The notes under the pieces are model-generated. The model saw only the letters and a list, made by a program, of their open reading frames with translations. It searched no databases and was not told where the DNA came from. From Streptomyces katrae (GTDB lineage Bacteria > Actinomycetota > Actinomycetes > Streptomycetales > Streptomycetaceae): DNA of 64,000 bases. Made by a program: the position numbers and the translations under genes. The DNA lies in assembly GCF_002028425.1 (NCBI RefSeq), contig NZ_CP020042.1, positions 3,658,001-3,722,000 on the forward strand, read 5' to 3'. Shown here piece by piece: positions 57,188 through 64,000 of this stretch; within the stretch, counting starts at the first letter, position 1, and every line of letters starts with the position of its first letter.

Positions 57188-58228
57188 TTGCCCATAAGCG
57201 ACACAAACCCGACACATCCCCACCCCGTCACATCACTGTGCGACGAAGGTGCACGACTGTACGCGGCGGCGCTCAGCACCGGCCGCATCCCCCGCAGCGA
57301 AGTGGCAAACGCCCCCTGCCTGCTCGAATTCGCACTCCTGCGGCCCGACCCGGATGACGCGAACCAGCTCCGCGCAGTTCCACCGTCCGTCGCCCTCGCC
57401 CAGCGGCTGCAGCCGCTGGAGCGCGAAATCCAGGAACGGCGGCGCACCGCCGTCGATCTCACCGATGCATTCGAGCCGTTCCTCACCATCAGCGCGCAGA
57501 ACCCCGCCAACACCCACGCCATCACGGTGCTGGAGGGCTTCGACCAGATCAACGCCGCCCTCGACCTGGCCACGGCCGAGTGCCACACGGAGATGCTGAC
57601 GGTCCAGCCCGGCGGCGCACGGCCCTCCTACGCCCTCAGCGAGGCCCTGGAGCGCGACGCCCCGCTGATCGACCGGGGGGTGAGCATCCGCACGCTCTAC
57701 CAGCACACGGCCCGGCACAGCCAGGGAACGCTCGCCTACGTGGACCGCATCTCGACGGGCAAGGTGGAGATCCGCACCCTCGAGGAGCTGATCGAACGGC
57801 TCATAGTGTTCGACCGGACCGTGGCCTTCATCCCGGCCAGCGACGACCGCCGCGTGGCGCTGGAGCTGCGCCACCCCGGGCTCGTCGACTACCTGATCAA
57901 GGTGTTCGAGCAGCTGTGGCGGCGGGCCGTGCCGCTGAGCGACGAGGTCACCTACACGCACATGCCCGACGGCATATCGGGCGTCCAGCGTTCCATCGCC
58001 CAGCTCCTCATCGAGGGGCACGTGGACGAGGCGATCGCCCGCCGGCTGGGGATGAACGTACGCACCTGCCGCGCGCACATCGCGAAGCTGGCCACCGCCC
58101 TCGGCAGCGGCAGCAGGGCCCAGCTGGGCTACCTCATCGCCCGCTCCGGCATCCTCCACGACGAGGGCGGGACGGCGCCCGCCCCGGGCTGCCAGGGGCC
58201 CACCGAGGGCCTTGCGGGGCCCGGCTGA
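57188..58228 (+). CDS. LuxR-type regulator divergent from the DSGWN operon
   Basis: The 346-aa protein has a C-terminal LuxR-type HTH (AQLLIEGHVDEAIARRLGMNVRTCRAHIAKLATALGS) after a phospholipase-D-like/TrmB-type sensor segment (AECHTEMLTVQPGG, RGVSIRTLYQHTARHSQG, RTLEELIERLIVFDRTVAFIPAS). The TTG at 57188 is preferred because GGTGGAGA lies directly before it and the protein then starts LPISDTNP. In-frame ATGs at 57161 and 57077 exist without a Shine-Dalgarno. It diverges from the DSGWN gene with a 129-base gap holding two TGTTC-type repeats (GCATGTTC spaced by 10), and is probably its regulator. Confidence 0.8.
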   Translation: MPISDTNPTHPHPVTSLCDEGARLYAAALSTGRIPRSEVANAPCLLEFALLRPDPDDANQLRAVPPSVALAQRLQPLEREIQERRRTAVDLTDAFEPFLTISAQNPANTHAITVLEGFDQINAALDLATAECHTEMLTVQPGGARPSYALSEALERDAPLIDRGVSIRTLYQHTARHSQGTLAYVDRISTGKVEIRTLEELIERLIVFDRTVAFIPASDDRRVALELRHPGLVDYLIKVFEQLWRRAVPLSDEVTYTHMPDGISGVQRSIAQLLIEGHVDEAIARRLGMNVRTCRAHIAKLATALGSGSRAQLGYLIARSGILHDEGGTAPAPGCQGPTEGLAGPG

Positions 58229-58249
58229 GGGGAATGGGCGGGGGAATAT

Positions 58250-58297
58250 GCCGAAGGCCCCGTCCGGGCCCCTGAGGGGCCTGGACGGGGCCTTCGG
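58250..58297. terminator. Bidirectional terminator between the LuxR-type gene and hspR
   Basis: Two arms with core GCCGAAGGCCCCGTCC and its complement form a stem of about 20 bp with one mismatch on each side of a short GA loop, between convergent genes. Confidence 0.9.
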
Positions 58298-58336
58298 CGA
58301 GTCGCACCGACCGCGCCGGCCGGTGCGGGCCCGGCG

Positions 58337-58801
58337 TCAGTCCATCGGGCGCTTGGGACGCCAGACGACCAGGGCGCTGCCCGGCTGCGGCGGCTGGTAC
58401 GGCACCAGGTCGCGGCGGTACGAGGCGTGAACCGCGGCCTCACGGGCCTGGAGGGCGGCGGCAGCGCCGTCCACCGCGGCGGACAGCTCGGCGACGCGCT
58501 GCTGGAGCGCGGCCACCTGGTTCTCCAGCTCGATGATCCGCTTGATGCCCGCCAGGTTGATGCCCTCGTCCTGGGACAGCTGCTGCACCGTGCGGAGCAG
58601 TTCGATGTCCCGGGCCGAGTAGCGCCGGCCGCGCCCGGCCGTGCGGTCCGGGGAGACCAGGCCGAGGCGGTCGTACTGGCGGAGGGTCTGCGGGTGGAGT
58701 CCCGAGAGCTGGGCGGCCACCGAGATCACGTAGACCGGGGTCTCGTCGGTCAACTGGTACGCCCCGTCACCGAAACGGGACTGTCGTCGGCGGCCTTCCA
58801 T
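58337..58801 (-). CDS. hspR: Heat-shock repressor HspR (MerR family)
   Basis: The 154-aa protein has a MerR HTH (VISVAAQLSGLHPQTLRQYDRLGLVSPDRTAGRGRRYS) and a coiled coil (IKRIIELENQVAALQQRVAELSAAVDGAAAALQ). HspR represses dnaK, clpB and related genes by binding HAIR sites with DnaK as co-repressor. It is last in dnaK-grpE-dnaJ-hspR, starting one base after the dnaJ stop. Confidence 0.97.
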   Translation of the reverse strand: MEGRRRQSRFGDGAYQLTDETPVYVISVAAQLSGLHPQTLRQYDRLGLVSPDRTAGRGRRYSARDIELLRTVQQLSQDEGINLAGIKRIIELENQVAALQQRVAELSAAVDGAAAALQAREAAVHASYRRDLVPYQPPQPGSALVVWRPKRPMD

Positions 58802-58802
58802 G

Positions 58803-59978
58803 TCAAGCTCCCTTCGCGGACTCGAACAGCAGGGCACGCGGGTCCTCCGACCCGGTGGCGTCCCGGAACATCTCCAGGGCCTCGCGGGCCTTGTCGGACA
58901 GTTCCACCGGTACCGCGACCTCGACCGTGACGAGCAGGTCGCCGCGGGTGCCGTCCTTGCGGACCGCGCCCTTGCCGCGGGCCCGCATCGTGCGGCCGGT
59001 CGGGGTGCCCGGGGGCAGCTTCAGCGTCACCGCCGGGCCGCCCAGGGTCGGGACCTTGATGTCGGCGCCGAGTGCCGCCTCGGCGATCGTGACGGGCACG
59101 GTCACCGTGAGGTTGTCGCCCTTGCGGCCGAAGACCGGGTGCGTGCCCACGTGCACGACGACGTAGAGGTCGCCCGCCGGGCCGCCGCGCTCGCCCGGGG
59201 CTCCCTTGCCGCGCAGCCGGATCCGCTGGCCGTCGGAGACGCCCGCCGGGATCCGGACCTGCATGGTCCGGGAGGACTTGGCGCGCCCGCTGCCCTTGCA
59301 GACCTCGCAGGGGTTCTCCGCGATCAGGCCGCGGCCCTTGCAGTCCGCGCAGGGGTCGGTCAGCGAGAAGCCGCCGCCGCTGCCGCGCGAGACCTGTCCG
59401 GTGCCGACGCAGGTCGGGCACACCCGGGGCGTGCCGTTCTTGTCGCCGGTGCCCGAGCAGGCCTTGCAGGGGGCCTGCGAGGACATCCGCAGCGGGACCG
59501 TCGCCCCGTCCACGGCCTCCGTGAAGGAGAGCGTGACCTCGGACTCGATGTCCTGGCCGCGGCGCGGCTGGGTGCGGGTGCCCGCACCGGCGCCGGCGCC
59601 GCGGTTGAACAGGCCGCCGAAGACGTCGCCCAGGCCACCGCCGAAGCCGCCCTGGCCGGCGCCCTGGGTGCCCCCGAAGAGGTCGCCCAGGTCGAAGTTG
59701 AACGAGCCGCCCCCGCCCGGACCGGGGCGGAAGCCCCCGTTGCCGAACAGGGCGCGGGCCTCGTCGTACTCCTTGCGCTTCTTGGCGTCGCCGAGGACGT
59801 CGTTCGCCTCGGAGATCTCCTTGAAGCGCGCCTCGGCCGAGGCGTCGCCCTTGTTGGCGTCCGGGTGGAACTCGCGGGCGAGCTTCCGGTACGCCTTCTT
59901 GATCTCGGCCTCGGTGGCGTCCTTCGGGACACCGAGGACCTTGTAGTAGTCCTTCTCGACGAAGTCCTTCGTGCTCAT
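58803..59978 (-). CDS. dnaJ: Co-chaperone DnaJ
   Basis: The 391-aa protein has the J domain (YKVLGVPKDATEAEIKKAYRKLAREFHPDANKGD with HPD), a Gly/Phe-rich linker (about residues 76-125) and all four zinc-finger CxxCxGxG motifs (CKACSGTG, CPTCVGTG, CADCKGRG, CEVCKGSG). It stimulates DnaK ATPase. It starts 40 bases after the grpE stop. Confidence 0.97.
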   Translation of the reverse strand: MSTKDFVEKDYYKVLGVPKDATEAEIKKAYRKLAREFHPDANKGDASAEARFKEISEANDVLGDAKKRKEYDEARALFGNGGFRPGPGGGGSFNFDLGDLFGGTQGAGQGGFGGGLGDVFGGLFNRGAGAGAGTRTQPRRGQDIESEVTLSFTEAVDGATVPLRMSSQAPCKACSGTGDKNGTPRVCPTCVGTGQVSRGSGGGFSLTDPCADCKGRGLIAENPCEVCKGSGRAKSSRTMQVRIPAGVSDGQRIRLRGKGAPGERGGPAGDLYVVVHVGTHPVFGRKGDNLTVTVPVTIAEAALGADIKVPTLGGPAVTLKLPPGTPTGRTMRARGKGAVRKDGTRGDLLVTVEVAVPVELSDKAREALEMFRDATGSEDPRALLFESAKGA

Positions 59979-60017
59979 CCCCGGTGTCCCTCCTCCCGCC
60001 TGCCTACATGGTGTGCG

Positions 60018-60686
60018 TCAGCCCTTGTCGGGGGCATCCGTGTCCTTGTCGGACGGCGTGTCGCCGTCGGCGGACTCGGACTTCCCGGCGGGAGCCGCGC
60101 CCGGCTGGGGTTCGGCCACCGCCACCCGCGCGGGGCGGATCGTACGCTCGCCGATCCGGTACCCCGGCTGCAGGATCGCCACGCAGGTCGTCTCGGTGAC
60201 GTCCGGCGCGTACGAGTGCATCAGGGCCTCGTGGATCGTCGGGTCGAAGGGCTCGCCCTCCTTGCCGAACTGCTGCAGCCCCATCTTGGCGGCGGCCGTC
60301 TCCAGCGACTCGGCGACGGACTTGAAACCGCCCACCACCTCGCCGTGTTCCCGGGCCCGGCCGATGTCGTCCAGGGTGGGAAGGAGCTCCGACAGCAGGT
60401 TCGCGACCGCGATCTCCTTGACGGCGACCCGGTCCCGCTCCACGCGGCGGCGGTAGTTCTGGTACTCGGCCTGGAGCCGCTGGAGGTCCGCGGTGCGCTC
60501 GCTGAGTGCGGTACGGGCCTGGTCCAGCTGCGCCAGGAGGGCCGTTTCCTGCCCAGGACCTTGAGCTGCGTCCCCGGCCGGGGCCGCCTCCTTCTCCTTG
60601 GAGGAGTCGGCGGCCTTCGGCTCGGCGTCGTCGGCGCCGGTGGGGACTTCGGGCTTCTCGTCGAAGCCCGGGGTCTCCTCCGACAT
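60018..60686 (-). CDS. grpE: Nucleotide exchange factor GrpE
   Basis: The 222-aa protein has an acidic N-terminus, a coiled coil (ELAQLDQ-type LLAQLDQARTALSERTADLQRLQAEYQNYRRRVERD) and the GrpE beta domain (LPTLDDIGRAREHGEVVGGFKSVAESLETAAAKMGLQQFG, HEALMHSYAPDVTETTCVAILQPGYRIGERTIRPARVAVA). The ATG overlaps the dnaK stop by one base (TGATG). Confidence 0.97.
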   Translation of the reverse strand: MSEETPGFDEKPEVPTGADDAEPKAADSSKEKEAAPAGDAAQGPGQETALLAQLDQARTALSERTADLQRLQAEYQNYRRRVERDRVAVKEIAVANLLSELLPTLDDIGRAREHGEVVGGFKSVAESLETAAAKMGLQQFGKEGEPFDPTIHEALMHSYAPDVTETTCVAILQPGYRIGERTIRPARVAVAEPQPGAAPAGKSESADGDTPSDKDTDAPDKG

Positions 60687-62530
60687 CAGGCCTGGCCGCC
60701 CTTCGGCTTGTCCTCGTCGACGATCTCGGCGTCCACGACGTCGTCGTCGGCCTTGGCGTGGCCCGCGTCACCGGCACCGCCGGCGGCCTGGGCGGCCTGC
60801 GCGTCGGCGTAGATGGCCTGGCCCAGCTTCTGGCTGACCGCGGCGAGCTTCTCCGTGGCGGTGCGGATCTCGGCGGTGTCGTCGCCCTTGAGCTTCTCCT
60901 TCAGCTCGGTGACGGCCGTCTCGACCTCGGTCTTGACCTCGGCCGGGACCTTCTCCGCGTTGTCCGCGAGGAACTTCTCCGTCTGGTAGACGAGCTGCTC
61001 GCCCTGGTTGCGGGACTCGGCGGCCTCGCGGCGGCGGTGGTCCTCCTCCGCGTACTGCTCGGCCTCCTGGCGCATGCGGTCGACCTCGTCCTTGCCGAGC
61101 GAGGAGCCGCCGGTGACGGTCATCTTCTGCTCCTTGCCCGTGCCGAGGTCCTTGGCCGTGACGTGCATGATGCCGTTCGCGTCGATGTCGAAGGAGACCT
61201 CGATCTGCGGGACGCCGCGCGGCGCCGGCGGCAGACCCGTCAGCTCGAACATGCCGAGCTTCTTGTTGTACGCCGCGATCTCGCGCTCGCCCTGGTAGAC
61301 CTGGATCTGCACGGACGGCTGGTTGTCCTCGGCCGTCGTGAAGATCTCCGACCGCTTGGTCGGGATGGTCGTGTTGCGCTCGATGAGCTTGGTCATGATG
61401 CCGCCCTTGGTCTCGATGCCGAGGGACAGCGGGGTCACGTCGAGGAGCAGGACGTCCTTGACCTCACCCTTGAGGACACCGGCCTGGAGGGTGGCGCCGA
61501 TGGCGACGACCTCGTCCGGGTTGACGCCCTTGTTGGCGTCCTGACCGCCGGTGAGCTCCTTGACGAGCTCGGCGACGGCCGGCATGCGGGTGGAGCCGCC
61601 GACCAGGACCACGTGGTCGATCTCGGACAGGCTGATGCCGGCGTCCTTGATGACGTTGTGGAACGGGGTCTTGCAGCGGTCGAGCAGGTCCGCGGTGAGC
61701 TGCTGGAACTGCGAGCGCGTGAGCTTCTCGTCCAGGTGCAGCGGGCCCTCGGCGGAGGCCGTGATGTACGGCAGGTTGATGGTCGTCTCGGTGGAGGACG
61801 ACAGCTCGATCTTCGCCTTCTCGGCGGCCTCGCGCAGACGCTGGAGCGCCATCTTGTCCTTGGACAGGTCGACGCCGTGGCCGTTCTGGAACTGCTTCAC
61901 GAGGTAGTCGACGACGCGCTGGTCCCAGTCGTCGCCACCGAGGTGGTTGTCACCGTTGGTGGCCTTGACCTCGACGACACCGTCGCCGATCTCGAGGAGG
62001 GACACGTCGAAGGTGCCGCCGCCGAGGTCGAAGACGAGAATGGTCTGGTCGTCCTTGTCGAGACCGTAGGCCAGGGCGGCGGCCGTCGGCTCGTTGACGA
62101 TGCGCAGGACGTTCAGACCGGCGATCTCGCCGGCCTCCTTCGTCGCCTGGCGCTCGGAGTCGTTGAAGTAGGCCGGGACGGTGATGACCGCGTCCGTGAC
62201 CTTCTCGCCCAGGTACGCCTCGGCGTCGCGCTTCAGCTTCTGCAGGATGAAGGCGCTCATCTGCTGCGGGTTGAAGTCCTTGCCATCCAGGTTGATCTTC
62301 CAGTCAGTGCCCATGTGGCGCTTGACGGAGCGGATGGTCCGGTCCACGTTCGTGACCGCCTGGCGCTTGGCCACCTCGCCGACGAGGACCTCGCCGTTCT
62401 TGGCGAAGGCGACGACGGACGGCGTGGTCCTGGCACCCTCGGCGTTGGTGATGACGGTGGGCTCGCCGCCTTCGAGAACGCTGACGACGGAGTTAGTGGT
62501 GCCCAGGTCGATGCCGACCGCACGTGCCAT
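60686..62530 (-). CDS. dnaK: Chaperone DnaK (Hsp70)
   Basis: The 614-aa Hsp70 begins [17 protein letters not shown] and shows ATPase motifs [27 protein letters not shown] and [20 protein letters not shown], the substrate-binding part with [25 protein letters not shown], and a C-terminal lid rich in Ala/Asp. The ATG at 62530 follows GGAGGAAT. Two HAIR operators upstream mark HspR repression. First gene of dnaK-grpE-dnaJ-hspR. Confidence 0.98.
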   Translation of the reverse strand: MARAVGIDLGTTNSVVSVLEGGEPTVITNAEGARTTPSVVAFAKNGEVLVGEVAKRQAVTNVDRTIRSVKRHMGTDWKINLDGKDFNPQQMSAFILQKLKRDAEAYLGEKVTDAVITVPAYFNDSERQATKEAGEIAGLNVLRIVNEPTAAALAYGLDKDDQTILVFDLGGGTFDVSLLEIGDGVVEVKATNGDNHLGGDDWDQRVVDYLVKQFQNGHGVDLSKDKMALQRLREAAEKAKIELSSSTETTINLPYITASAEGPLHLDEKLTRSQFQQLTADLLDRCKTPFHNVIKDAGISLSEIDHVVLVGGSTRMPAVAELVKELTGGQDANKGVNPDEVVAIGATLQAGVLKGEVKDVLLLDVTPLSLGIETKGGIMTKLIERNTTIPTKRSEIFTTAEDNQPSVQIQVYQGEREIAAYNKKLGMFELTGLPPAPRGVPQIEVSFDIDANGIMHVTAKDLGTGKEQKMTVTGGSSLGKDEVDRMRQEAEQYAEEDHRRREAAESRNQGEQLVYQTEKFLADNAEKVPAEVKTEVETAVTELKEKLKGDDTAEIRTATEKLAAVSQKLGQAIYADAQAAQAAGGAGDAGHAKADDDVVDAEIVDEDKPKGGQA

Positions 62531-62548
62531 TTCGATTCCTCCAGCTGA

Positions 62549-62569
62549 CTTGAGTGGAACAGACTCAAG
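62549..62569 (-). promoter_or_regulatory. Perfect HAIR operator at dnaK
   Basis: CTTGAGT-GGAACAG-ACTCAAG matches the HAIR consensus at all 14 conserved bases, 19-39 bases before the dnaK ATG. Confidence 0.95.
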
Positions 62570-62600
62570 GATGCCGCACCGCCGCGCCTGCGTCAACAGA

Positions 62601-62621
62601 GGTGAGTCGAGGGGGCTCAAC
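62601..62621 (-). promoter_or_regulatory. Second, imperfect HAIR-like site at dnaK
   Basis: GGTGAGT-N7-GCTCAAC keeps the TGAGT...CTCAA core with the same seven-base spacing, 32 bases further upstream than the perfect site. S. coelicolor dnaK has several HAIR copies, so a cooperative second site is expected. Confidence 0.7.
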
Positions 62622-62675
62622 CTTTAGGCGGAGCTTACGCTCAGGTTCCCCGCTTACGGGGCGCTGCGCGCCCGT

Positions 62676-62769
62676 CGCCTCAAGCGCCGGCGGGGCTGAA
62701 ATCCGCGGGACGGCGTCGCGCACGCGCGACCCGGCGCTGCAGAATCCAGCCCCGCCGGCGTTTGAGGCG
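62676..62769. repeat. Inverted pair of a common Streptomyces intergenic repeat
   Basis: A 23-base word beginning CGCCTCAAGCGCCGGCGGGG (62676-62698) occurs in inverse with one change at 62747-62769. It matches a repeat I have seen in many Streptomyces intergenic spaces. It may form a stem between the dnaK promoter region and the sugar transferase gene; no function is known. Confidence 0.75.
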
Positions 62770-62884
62770 CGGGGGTTCCGGGGCAGAGCCCCCGGCCGCG
62801 GCGCGGCACCCGAACGGGTCCCGGTGCGGGGCCCGGCCGCGCGGCGCGCCCGGCTCGCGGCGGGCGTCCGGCAGCGTGCCTGGC

Positions 62885-63526
62885 ATGCCTCTGATGCCGC
62901 CCCTGCCCGCCCGGGCCGCCCGGCTCGCCCGGTACGCCCGGCCCGCCCGGGCTCCCTGGTCCGGCTGGGCCGCCCGGCCCGCCCGGCCCGCCCGGCTGTG
63001 GTCGCTCCGGAGCCGGATCCGGATGCACTGGCCGGCCAGGCCCCCGGCCAAGCGGGTGTGCGACCTGATCGGCGCGGTCCCCCTGACCCTGCTGTGCGCG
63101 GCCCCGCTCCTCCTGGCGGCAGCCGCCCTGTACGGGGCCACCCGCGCGGGCGTCCTCGTACGGGAGCCCGCGCTCGGTCTGGCCGGCCGCCCCTTCCGCA
63201 CCTGGCGGCTGCGCACCGAGGGGGCCGGCCGCCCCGGGGCCTGGGTACGGCGGTGCGCCCTGGACGGGCTGCCCCAGCTGCTGAACGTGCTGCGTGGCGA
63301 GATGTCGCTGGTCGGGCCGCGCCCCGAGACCCGTACGGACCACCCCGAACGCCTGCTCGTACGCCCCGGAATGACCGGATTGTGGCAGGTCAGCGCACGT
63401 TCCGACCTCCCCTGGGAGGAGATGCCCCTGCTGGACCGGCACTATGTGGAGAGCCACTGGCTGGGGATGGACCTCGCGATCCTCGCGAAGACCCCTCGGG
63501 CCGCCTACGAACAGAGGCGTGCCTGA
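62885..63526 (+). CDS. Sugar transferase (monotopic phosphoglycosyl transferase family) with altered catalytic dyad
   Basis: The 213-aa protein has the family core: a membrane-entry helix at about residues 60-85 (VCDLIGAVPLTLLCAAPLLLAA), GRPFRTWRLRT, ALDGLPQLLNVLRGEMSLVGPRPET, and RPGMTGLWQVSARSDLPWEEM. Family members transfer a phosphosugar to undecaprenyl phosphate using an Asp-Glu dyad (usually DELPQL). Here it is Asp127-Gly128, so the Glu is missing. The first 50 residues are Arg/Pro/Ala-rich, coded by repeats of GCCCGGCCCGCC type. The start at 62885 is uncertain. Confidence 0.78.
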   Translation: MPLMPPLPARAARLARYARPARAPWSGWAARPARPARLWSLRSRIRMHWPARPPAKRVCDLIGAVPLTLLCAAPLLLAAAALYGATRAGVLVREPALGLAGRPFRTWRLRTEGAGRPGAWVRRCALDGLPQLLNVLRGEMSLVGPRPETRTDHPERLLVRPGMTGLWQVSARSDLPWEEMPLLDRHYVESHWLGMDLAILAKTPRAAYEQRRA

Positions 63527-63600
63527 GCGACACAGATCACCGCTCACTCACCTACAGTGCGGCGCGGGAAATGGGTAACCTCAAGCCTTGACTCAATAAG

Positions 63601-63614
63601 TTACCGCTTAGTAA
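63601..63614 (+). promoter_or_regulatory. Possible operator and promoter before the iron-sulfur protein gene
   Basis: TTACCGCTTAGTAA (TTAC-N6-GTAA inverted repeat) lies 23 bases before the ATG, just after TTGACT (63588-63593), a fair -35. The AT-rich stretch is unusual for this genome and may be a regulator site. Confidence 0.4.
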
Positions 63615-63636
63615 GTCCCGCCCGAGGAGCCCTCCC

Positions 63637-64000
63637 ATGCAACTCGCCGCGATCATCGTGTCGCTGGTCCTGACCGTGGTCGGCGTCGCGCTGCTCGCCC
63701 GAGCCGTGGCGCAGATCTACCGGTTCGTGAAGCTCGGCCAACCCGTACCGGCGGGCAGCCGCACCGACGATCCGGCCGCCCGGAGCGTCACCCTGGCCAA
63801 GGAGTTCGTCGGCCACACCCGTATGAACCGCTGGGGCGTCGTCGGCGTCGCGCACTGGTTCGTCGCCTTCGGCTTCCTCACCCTCGGCCTGACGATCGTC
63901 ACCGCCTACGGCCAGCTGTTCAAGGCCGACTGGGTGCTGCCGGTGCTCGGCGGCTTCCTGCCGTACGAGCTCTACACCGAGTTCATCGCGCTGGGGACGA
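63637..64000 (+). CDS. Membrane-anchored iron-sulfur oxidoreductase, N-terminal part (window ends)
   Basis: Only the first 121 residues are in the window. They hold a membrane helix (LAAIIVSLVLTVVGVALLARAV), a cytoplasmic-facing loop, and another helix (VVGVAHWFVAFGFLTLGLTIVTAYGQL) with a His, as in the nitrate-reductase-gamma-like head of heterodisulfide-reductase-type iron-sulfur proteins. The cluster domain would lie beyond the end of the window. The ATG follows GAGGAG. Confidence 0.7.
   Translation, partial: MQLAAIIVSLVLTVVGVALLARAVAQIYRFVKLGQPVPAGSRTDDPAARSVTLAKEFVGHTRMNRWGVVGVAHWFVAFGFLTLGLTIVTAYGQLFKADWVLPVLGGFLPYELYTEFIALGT

Overview
The window is a stretch of a high-GC actinobacterial chromosome, almost certainly a Streptomyces core region. 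It has very high GC, frequent GTG starts, many ATGA/TGATG stop-start overlaps, and Streptomyces-type families: DUF397 and Scr1-like regulators, a gamma-butyrolactone-receptor-like TetR protein with a SARP regulator, and HAIR operators in front of dnaK and clpB. From memory, the order ask-asd, recR-ybaB, purA, kynurenine genes, fba-pyrE, clpB, dnaK-grpE-dnaJ-hspR follows the central chromosome of S. coelicolor; this was not checked by alignment.

Layout. 1-5 kb: S9 peptidase, SURF1, and an ECF-type sigma gene overlapping a membrane protein. 5-9 kb: ask-asd and DUF5063-recR-ybaB, all on the minus strand. 9-16 kb: a SLATT-type membrane protein, a GntR regulator, a class III aminotransferase, a PfpI/MarR pair with a palindromic operator, and an IS5-type insertion sequence landed exactly on the marR stop codon. 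16-24 kb: hydrolase, acyltransferase, two tandem paralogous histidine kinase/response regulator pairs and a P450. 24-29.6 kb: DAG-kinase-like gene, purA, serine hydrolase, DUF4097, an HTH regulator and a carboxymuconolactone-decarboxylase-like gene.

29.6-31.1 kb holds no credible gene. It holds a 1.34-kb nested inverted repeat: four 103-bp tandem units facing four inverted units, bounded by two 147-bp palindromes. 31.1-33.3 kb is a DUF397/Scr1-type module. 33-38 kb carries kynB-kynU-kynA, DUF3151 and a flavin-dependent oxidoreductase. 38-43 kb carries a catalytically dead IS701-like transposase relative, a PucR/GAF regulator, a SARP and a ScbR/ArpA-like receptor. 43-53 kb is mostly housekeeping (fba, pyrE, epimerase, spermidine-synthase-like, aminotransferase, mannosyltransferase-like, YbjN), with a perfect parS-like palindrome between pyrE and fba. 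53-62.6 kb is the HspR heat-shock regulon (clpB, dnaK-grpE-dnaJ-hspR).

The most unusual coding locus sits inside that heat-shock region at 56.4-58.2 kb. A secreted peptide with four DSGWN repeats is translationally coupled to a miniature Rieske-like protein that has lost its iron-sulfur-binding half, and both diverge from a LuxR-type regulator. I know of no described system with this composition. The window ends with a sugar transferase lacking the usual catalytic Glu and the 5' part of a membrane-anchored iron-sulfur oxidoreductase gene.
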